Shown here: one piece after another, positions 57,892-64,000 of the stretch
How the letters are laid out: each line of letters begins with the position of its first letter
Numbering within the stretch: position 1 is the stretch's first letter
NCBI GenBank assembly: GCA_900491605.1
Contig: UESW01004630.1
Location: 229,421-293,420, forward strand
Direction of reading: 5' to 3'
Length of the DNA: 64,000 nt
DNA from: Calamus simplicifolius
Taxonomy: Eukaryota; Streptophyta; Magnoliopsida; Arecales; Arecaceae
Program-made: the position numbers and the translations under genes
The notes under the pieces: generated by a model
Databases searched by the model: none
What the model saw: only the letters and a program-made list of their open reading frames with translations
Told to the model about the DNA's origin: nothing

Positions 57892-59421
57892 AAAGTGGTT
57901 CTAGTTTTGCTGAAGGTCATTCTACGAATAGACCTCCACTTTTAATGGCTCAAACTATTCTTATTGGAAAGCTAGAATGAGGATATTCATTCAAGCTTCT
58001 GATTATGAGCTTTGGGGTGTTATATTAAATGGACCTAGTACACCCACACACCTTATTGATGGCACTATTGTTCCAAAGCCCGAAAGGGATTGGAATGATA
58101 ATGATAGGAGAATGGCTCAACTTAATGCCAAAGCCATTAATATCTTATATTGTTCCTTAGATTCAAATGAATTCAACCGCATCTCTACTTGTAATTCCGC
58201 TAAAGAAATATGGGATAGGTTGGAAATTACACATGAAGGAACAAAACCAAGTAAAAGAATCAAAGATAAATATTTGGTTCATAAATATGAATTGTTCACA
58301 ATGGAACAAGCTGAAACCATCACATGCATGTTCACTAGATTCACCGATATTGTGAATGGTTTGAAAAGTTTAGGAAAAGTTTATACTAATGCTGATCTTG
58401 TTCGCAAAATACTCAGGTCATTGCCAAGATCGTGGGAAGCAAAAGTCACAGCAATCCAAGAAGCCAAAGACCTCAATGCACTACCCTTAGAGGAGCTTCT
58501 AGGATCTCTCATGACCCACGAATTGACAATGAGGCAGCATGTTGAGGAGGAAACAAAAGAAGGAAAACTTTTGCCCTCAAGACTGCAGAATTGGAAGAGA
58601 GCAGCAGTGATGATAGTGATGAAGATAATGATGAAACTGCTCTCTTGGCCAAGAAGTTCAGAAGATTTTTGAGGAAAAAGAAACCCTTCCAAAAACAAAA
58701 TTTGGAAACAAATGGAAGGAGAAAAAGGAAAAGAAAGAAAGGACAAGGACAAAGAGAAAGACCCCTTGATATGTTATGAGTGTAAGAAACCGGGGCATTA
58801 TCGATATGATTGTCCACAATTGAAAAAGACCTTCAAGAAAAAGAAGAAGGCATATGTTGCAACATGGACTGACAGCAATGAATCTTCTTCCGAAGAAGAA
58901 GAACAAAAAGAGGTTGCAAATATTTGTTTCATGGCCAACGACGACGACAATGACGAGGTAAGTTCCGAAACCTCCGACAATGAGTTTACATTTGATGAAA
59001 TGTTTGAAGCTTTTAATGAACTTATGATAGATTTTAAATTGTTGAAAAAGAAATTTAAATTTGTGAAAAATGATAATGTTAGTTTAGCTAAAAGTAAAAA
59101 TGAATTAGCTTTAGAAGTTAAGAAATTAACTAATGAAAAAGAAGACCTTAAGAAAGAAAGAGATAATCTTAATCAAGAATTAGATTCATTAAAATCTGAA
59201 ACTAAAACTCAACTAAAGACTTAAAAGATCAAATAGAAACTTAGCTTTAGATAAAGAACAGCAAGCTAAAGAAATTGACTCTCTTAAGAAAGATGTTAAA
59301 AAATATAAGGACATTGTTGAGAAATTCACTTAAGTTCAACTAAACTTAACATGATCCTAGATAGTCAAAAAGCTGTTTTTGACAAAGCTGGGCTAGGATA
59401 TAACACATTAAGAAAAAAACA
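57892..59421 (+). pseudogene. Copia element C: gag and start of pol
   Basis: The ATG at 57892 opens MATQSGSSFAEGHST. A one-base loss in a T run near 57940 shifts the frame. The gag domain continues in 57977-58672: ASDYELWGVILNG, AKEIWDRLEITHEGT, LVHKYELFTMEQAE and LRSLPRSWEAKVTAI. The next frame (58712-59224) has a zinc knuckle CYECKKPGHYRYDCP, an acidic stretch, and a Lys/Glu-rich coiled-coil region. After the stop at 59222, the pre-protease segment LNMILDSQKAVFDKAGLGY is readable near 59345-59400, then the gap. Three frame breaks indicate a pseudogene, but decay is slight compared with elements E and F. Confidence 0.85.
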
Positions 59422-59521
59422 NNNNNNNNNNNNNNNNNNNNNNNNNNNNNNNNNNNNNNNNNNNNNNNNNNNNNNNNNNNNNNNNNNNNNNNNNNNNNNN
59501 NNNNNNNNNNNNNNNNNNNNN
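59422..59521. other. Assembly gap (100 N, unknown size)
   Basis: Exactly 100 N, a common placeholder for a gap of unknown length. The left flank is the gag-pol junction of copia C; the right flank is the end of integrase of a different copia lineage. Confidence 0.98.
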
Positions 59522-61646
59522 CATTTAGTCCCAACAACTTGAAGTCTCCCTATGAACAGATGTTCCATGAAAAGCCTAGTGTGAAGCACTTCAAAGTTTT
59601 TGGCTAACCTTGCTATGTCCATATTATGACTTCACAAAGAACCAAGTTGGATGTGAAGGCTCAAAAGTGTGTCTTCATTGGTTATGATGAAAGGAAGAAA
59701 GGATGGAAGTGTATGGATCTAACAAGTGGAAAGTTTTGTGTCTCTAGAAATATAGTTTTTGATGAGACATCATCTTATTTTGCTCCTCAAAGTATCTCCA
59801 TCAATGGTATGGATGGTAATAATAATGTGAAACATATTCTTGAGATGACTACTACCTTGCTGGTCTTTTAATGCACCCAAATCATCTGGCTCTTCTTTTT
59901 CTTCTTCAACAATGGAACAAAGTGAAAGAGGGAGCATAAATGCTTCTCCAACTCATGAACGGTAATAACAAGAGCCTTATGTTGAAGAGATTATTCAACC
60001 TCTTTGGAGTTCCACAAGGAATATTATTAAACCAGGTCATTATAGAGATGAAACTTTGGTGAGTATTATTTCATATTCTCTTGCCGGTGCAATTGATGAT
60101 AGTGAGCCTTCCTATTTTAATGAAGCTGAGGGTGTCAAGCAATAGGACGATGCCATAAATGAAGGATGAGAGCTCTTTTAAAGAACAAGACTTGGGATCT
60201 TGTTCAAAACCTAAAGGTGTGGATCCTGTCACATGCAAATGGGTGTATAAGATGGAGCGAAAGGCGGATGGAAGTGTGGATAAATATAAGGCTCGCCTTG
60301 TTACTGGAAGGTTTTCTCAAAAGTATGGTGACAATTATAAACAAACATTTAGGCCAGTAACAAAAATGGTTTCGATTCAAGTTGTCATTTCTCTAGCGAC
60401 TTATCATGGATGGAAGATATGGTAACTTGATGTGAAGAATGCATTGCTTTATGGAGAGATTGATAAAAATATCTATATGGAGCAGCCGCTGAAGTACATC
60501 TTTAGCTCTCATCTGGAGTATGTTTACAAATTAAAAAAAGCTCTTTATGGCTTGAAGGAAGCACCTTGAGCATGGTATGGTAAAATTGCCGAATACTTAT
60601 ATTTTTATGATTATTTGGCTTCTAATTCAGATCCGAGCCTATTTGTTAAAAAATAAGGAAGGTTTCGTATGATTGTTTTGCTCTACATTGATGATATAAT
60701 AATCACCGAGAATGATGTTAGAGAAGTTGCAAAACTTTGAGCAGAACTTTCTATTCATTTTGAAATAAAGTATTTGGATGAACTTCATCACTTCCTTAGT
60801 TTAGAGGTGCAAAAAAAATGAAAGTTGTAATTCTTGTATCTCAAAAACTCTATGCAGAGAAGATCATTGAGAGGTTTGGCTTGAAGGAGAGCAAGCGACG
60901 TTCTTCTCCACTTGATGCTAATATGAAGATTAGCTATGAAAAAGTGGTCTTCTTCCGGATCCTCGACCTTATCGTGCTCTTGTGGGTAGTCTCATTTATT
61001 TGACTATCACAAGGCCGGATATTACCTTCGCAATTGGAGTTATTAATAGATATATGCAATCTCCTCGGAAGCCATATCTTGAAGCGGCAAAGCAAATATT
61101 GAAATATGTCAATTTTACTCTTGACATGGGATTATTGTATAAGAAGGATGCTAAGTTTATTTTAGATGGCTACACCAATGCCGATATGGGTGGAGATCTT
61201 GATAATCAAAGGTTTGCTTCATGACATTTTTTTCTTGTGGTTCAGTTGGTATTTCTTGATACAGTAAGAAGCAAGATTTAGCCTCTTTATACTACTGAAG
61301 CAGAGTACAAGGCCTCCTCCTTTGCTGCTCAAGAATGGGTTTGGTTAAGATATTTGGTCGAAAATATTTATTTTTCAATCAACAAACCAACCATTATTAG
61401 AGGTGACAACCAAAGCACTATTAAGCTTGCAACCAATCCTGTTTGTCATGCTTGGACAAAACATATTAAAATCAAGCATCATTTCATTCATGAGAAGGTA
61501 TTTGATGGTTCTCTTGAAGTAATAAAGGTGTGCAGCAAAGACAACATTGCTGATATATTCATCAAGCCTTTTGCCAAGGGTCCATTTAAACTATTACATG
61601 CAATGCTTGGACTTGTTCCAAAATGTTCACTTTAATTAAAGGAGAG
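59522..61646 (+). pseudogene. Copia element D: integrase end, reverse transcriptase, RNase H
   Basis: Starts in the integrase C-terminal part (NLKSPYEQMFHEKPSVKHFK; KLDVKAQKCVFIGYDERKKG). The reverse transcriptase region follows: VTCKWVYKMERKADGSVDKYK, WKIW-stop-LDVKNALLYGEI, KKALYGLKEAP, and the catalytic LLYIDDIII at about 60680. RNase H motifs: YLTITRPDITFAIGVI, DGYTNADMGGDLDNQ, TTEAEYKA, GDNQSTIKL, KHIKIKHHFIHE, DNIADIFIKPF, ending LGLVPKCSL with the stop at 61635. A polypurine tract AAAGGAGAG (61638-61646) precedes a 3' LTR. At least five in-frame stops or frameshifts. The style of these motifs differs from the family of A and C. Confidence 0.85.
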
Positions 61647-61775
61647 TGTTAAATTTTTAAAGTGAATTTTTGGAACAATTTAATCTAGTAAATAAATTAG
61701 TAGTTCTTTAATATACTTAATTAGAAAGCTTGCGCTAGTATGAAAGACCGCAATCTCATAAAGATTCTTACCGCC
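61647..61775 (+). repeat. Start of 3' LTR of copia element D
   Basis: TGTTAAATTTTTAAAG follows the polypurine tract. The right end of this LTR is not clear; it may extend beyond the minisatellite that follows. Confidence 0.5.
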
Positions 61776-62033
61776 ATTAACCCACTTCATCTATTCCCTA
61801 CACTGGACCATGCATCCATACATTTTTCTAAGACCAACTATTAACCTACTTCATCTAATCCCTAAGCTGGACCATGCATCCTTGCATTTTTCTAAAATCA
61901 ACTATTAACCCACTTCATCCATTCTCTAAGCTTGACTATGCACTCTTACACTTTTCTAAGAGCAACCATTAACCCACTTCAATATCTATTCCCTAAGCTT
62001 GACCATGCACTTTTACACTTTCCTAAACAATTA
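61776..62033 (+). repeat. Minisatellite, four 64-bp units
   Basis: Four head-to-tail units starting ATTAACCCACTTCATCTATTC at 61776, 61840, 61904 and 61968, each with the later words GACCATGCATCC and TTTTCTAA. Period exactly 64 bp. It lies left of the YSL exons, in the copia D LTR or the YSL intron. Confidence 0.92.
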
Positions 62034-62383
62034 ATTTTTTTCATCTTTCTATGATCAAGAACTCCAATAAATGTGTCATGCTTTCTCTCCACTATGAACT
62101 CCTCCAAGAATAAAAAATCTTTATCTCCTTAACTTATGCAAGCTTACCAAAAATTTTATCTTGTATACTGATAATGAATTAATAAAATATTTTTCCTTTT
62201 TTATTTTTTGGCGCTCTTTTTTTCTATTTGGTTTTGAGTCTTGGACTAGTGTGAAGTATTTCTTCCACTAATTGAGAAGCGAGTAGTAGTTCATATAAAT
62301 CGATACTCATATTTCTCTACAAGAAAAGAATAAATATATAAAAAGATAGGTATTACGAGGAATGTAGAGGCTAGGAACTGCAC
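62034..62383. other. Intron 4 of YSL gene or flank
   Basis: No coding signal. It begins, on the minus strand, with the GT donor after exon 4 (GTGCAG at 62383-62378). A pyrimidine-rich stretch is present, but no following exon is recognisable. Confidence 0.5.
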
Positions 62384-63997
62384 CTGTTGTTATAAGCTTT
62401 AAGACCCAATGTAGGAAAGTTTGCAAATCCACATTTATCACCGGCAGTATAAAACCATTGGAAGAAACCCCAAAGGAAGCTAGAGACACCGAACTTGCCC
62501 AATGTCCTCACTTGTTTCCTGAAAGATACAAAAATTAAATTGATGTAACATGAGTGAAGAACACCTAAAAATGCAAGTGGTCCAAGCATGATTTGTTTGA
62601 AAGGTCATTCAGAATTTACCTTGCCAGCTTGGCACCTTGAGGAGTGTGGAAGCCATTAATAAGAAAAGCAGTTGCAGTGCCACTTGGATAGATCAGCTTG
62701 TAGTCAATGATCATGATCTGAAACATATTTTTGGACAGTAGAATTTATATCAAATGCATCAAATTGAAATAGCTTATGAGAAATAAAGCCATGTGAAAGT
62801 AAAATTCATGCCACTTAAAACGCTAGATGTGCAATTTAATTAAGGATTACCTTCCTTATAGGCACAATGGAGAAGACACCAACAAAACTAACAATGAAGA
62901 GAAATCCAATCATCCATCCTAATTCCGGATCTTTCACATTCTGCGCATTGTCTGCTACTGTGGCCTGTTTGGCAACACTTTCGCTCATGGCAAAAAGGTA
63001 ATTTCCAAAGCCACCTACATGTAGGAACAGAACTTGATAATAGATCAGAACCACATCACTAGAACAAGATTTATAATAGAAGGGCAATGCAACGGCTAGT
63101 TTATTTCACATTGCCATAAAAACTATGCTCTGAGTCAAGGTTAGACTTTTTATTTTTATGTGCAAGAATATTAAATATTGTAAACCACAATGGCTCATAT
63201 CATTGATTTCAGATGGTCATCATCCAAATATATATTTGATTAAATCTGAGTAAAAATTTCTTGAGTATAACTCAATTAAATTCGAGAGAGAGCTCTTGAC
63301 TTAGTTATAATTGAGAGGATCTCAACTTAAACTACTCAGATCCTCTAAATTTGAATGGTGAAAATTAAATTAATATTTAGAATACATACTTACTGGCTAA
63401 AAGATTATATGGCTTAGAAAATTTTAACTCATATCAAATGAACAAAAAAATAAATAAATTATTTAAATAATAAAAAAATATATATATTTTTTCGACCTTG
63501 TCGCCAGTAGACAGGGTCCTTAAATATATATATATATAGAAAATAATGAACCCCAATGAGAGAGGAGATGCGTAGCCCTATAAGAAAGTGCCAAGCGTAC
63601 CGCTGCTGGCAACACTGGAGGCAGCGATGACGCAGGTCTGGATGACGGTGTTCTCCTGACGAGTGAAGGGCTGCCGGAGGAGACCCGCCTTCCCGAGGGC
63701 TGTGGTCCAGGTCTTGACGAAGGAGAAGCCAAGGAGGCCGGCGGCGATGTTGAGGGAAGGTACGATACCGGTGGTGAGGTTGAGCTTCATCACTATGAAG
63801 CTGAACATCACCGCGAGGAAGAAGGACACCACCAGGGCGCGGAACGTCAGCTGCTCCTTCCACGTCGGCACCGGTTTGCCCTCGAACACCTTCTCGATCG
63901 ACGTCGTTTTGTCCTCCTCCTCTTCTTCGTTATCCTCTGCTTCTCTTCCTTCCTCCATCTTCTTCCTCGTCTTCCTGCGGTGACTCATCTGTCTCAC
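62384..63997 (-). CDS. YSL (yellow stripe-like) metal-nicotianamine transporter, exons 1-4 only
   Basis: Minus-strand gene of the oligopeptide transporter superfamily, which carries metal-nicotianamine chelates across membranes with protons. Exons by GT..AG junctions: 63997-63601, 63014-62851, 62717-62620, 62518-62384. All phases match. Exon 1: acidic N-terminus (DNEEEEEDKT), IEKVFEGKPVPTWKEQLTFR, the first membrane segment RALVVSFFLAVMFSFIVMKL, LTTGIVPSLNIAAGLLGFSF and QPFTRQENTVIQTCVIAASS. Exon 2: GGFGNYLFAMSESVAKQ and a membrane segment (WMIGFLFIVSFVGVFSIVPI). Exon 3: IDYKLIYPSGTATAFLINGF. Exon 4: LGKFGVSSFLWGFFQWFYT and GLKAYNNR. ATG choices are 63997, 63988 and 63958; the last gives MEEGREAEDN, nearest to other family members. 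About 250 residues of a usual 670-700 are encoded; the remaining exons are not found to the left. The frame is open in all four exons, so it may be a live gene split by an insertion or by the assembly gap, or truncated. Promoter lies outside the window. Confidence 0.85.
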
Positions 63998-64000
63998 GAT

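Larger units (their letters stand above)
56180..59421 (+). mobile_element. Ty1/copia element C (5' part, to assembly gap)
   Basis: 5' LTR (56180-57818), primer-binding site, gag and the start of pol, then the N gap. It is the same family as element A at the left edge of the window. It interrupts gag of element B; the break is at AAGTTG|TGTTGAG. No matching 3' LTR appears to the right of the gap. Confidence 0.88.

Overview
The window is nuclear DNA of a flowering plant, very probably a monocot. It is AT-rich, has spliced plant genes with GT..AG introns, and is packed with plant Ty1/copia and Ty3/gypsy (Tat-lineage) retrotransposons. The retroelement types and gene families would fit a palm, but that is inference. 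There are no operons, CRISPR arrays or bacterial features. Two assembly gaps are present: 674 N at 25571-26244 and exactly 100 N at 59422-59521.

Layout. 1-2962: a minus-strand copia element (A) inserted in an older plus-strand copia remnant (E). 2964-16963: an inverted-repeat domain built around a four-exon HD-Zip class II homeobox gene (4987-11409, minus). The gene's promoter and first exon lie in a 1.37 kb inverted repeat whose other arm carries a divergent copy of TATA box, exon 1 and splice donor. A second, outer pair of about 0.95 kb inverted LTR-like arms brackets the domain. A minus-strand LTR with primer-binding site (14641-16008) sits just inside the right outer arm. 16964-20370: non-coding, with degenerate tandem repeats. 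20375-23040: decayed copia element F, with a duplicated LTR start and a tRNA/SINE-like block. 23368-35515: a 12 kb Tat-lineage gypsy element missing its 5' end, with gag-pol remnants, two hairpin-rich minisatellites, two apparent antisense transcription units and a 3' LTR. 35560-45035: mostly unique DNA holding an ETHE1-like exon fragment, a LINE 3' end with a perfect 19-bp target-site duplication, a local tandem duplication and weak traces of a CXC-domain gene. 45036-52629: a second Tat element, interrupted by copia B (52630-56179), which is interrupted by copia C (56180 to the gap). After the gap, 59522-61647 is a different copia (D). 62384-63997: the first four exons of a YSL metal-nicotianamine transporter gene (minus). 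Its remaining exons are not in the window.

Two host genes look real: the HD-Zip II gene, whose exons splice into an open frame of 176 codons, and the 5' part of the YSL gene. Most of the rest is layered retrotransposon debris. The points most worth a second look are the inverted duplication of the HD-Zip promoter and exon 1; the two antisense units of the first Tat element, with hairpin arrays lying where sense and antisense transcription would converge; and the 100-N gap, at which three nested elements and the YSL gene all lose their expected continuations.
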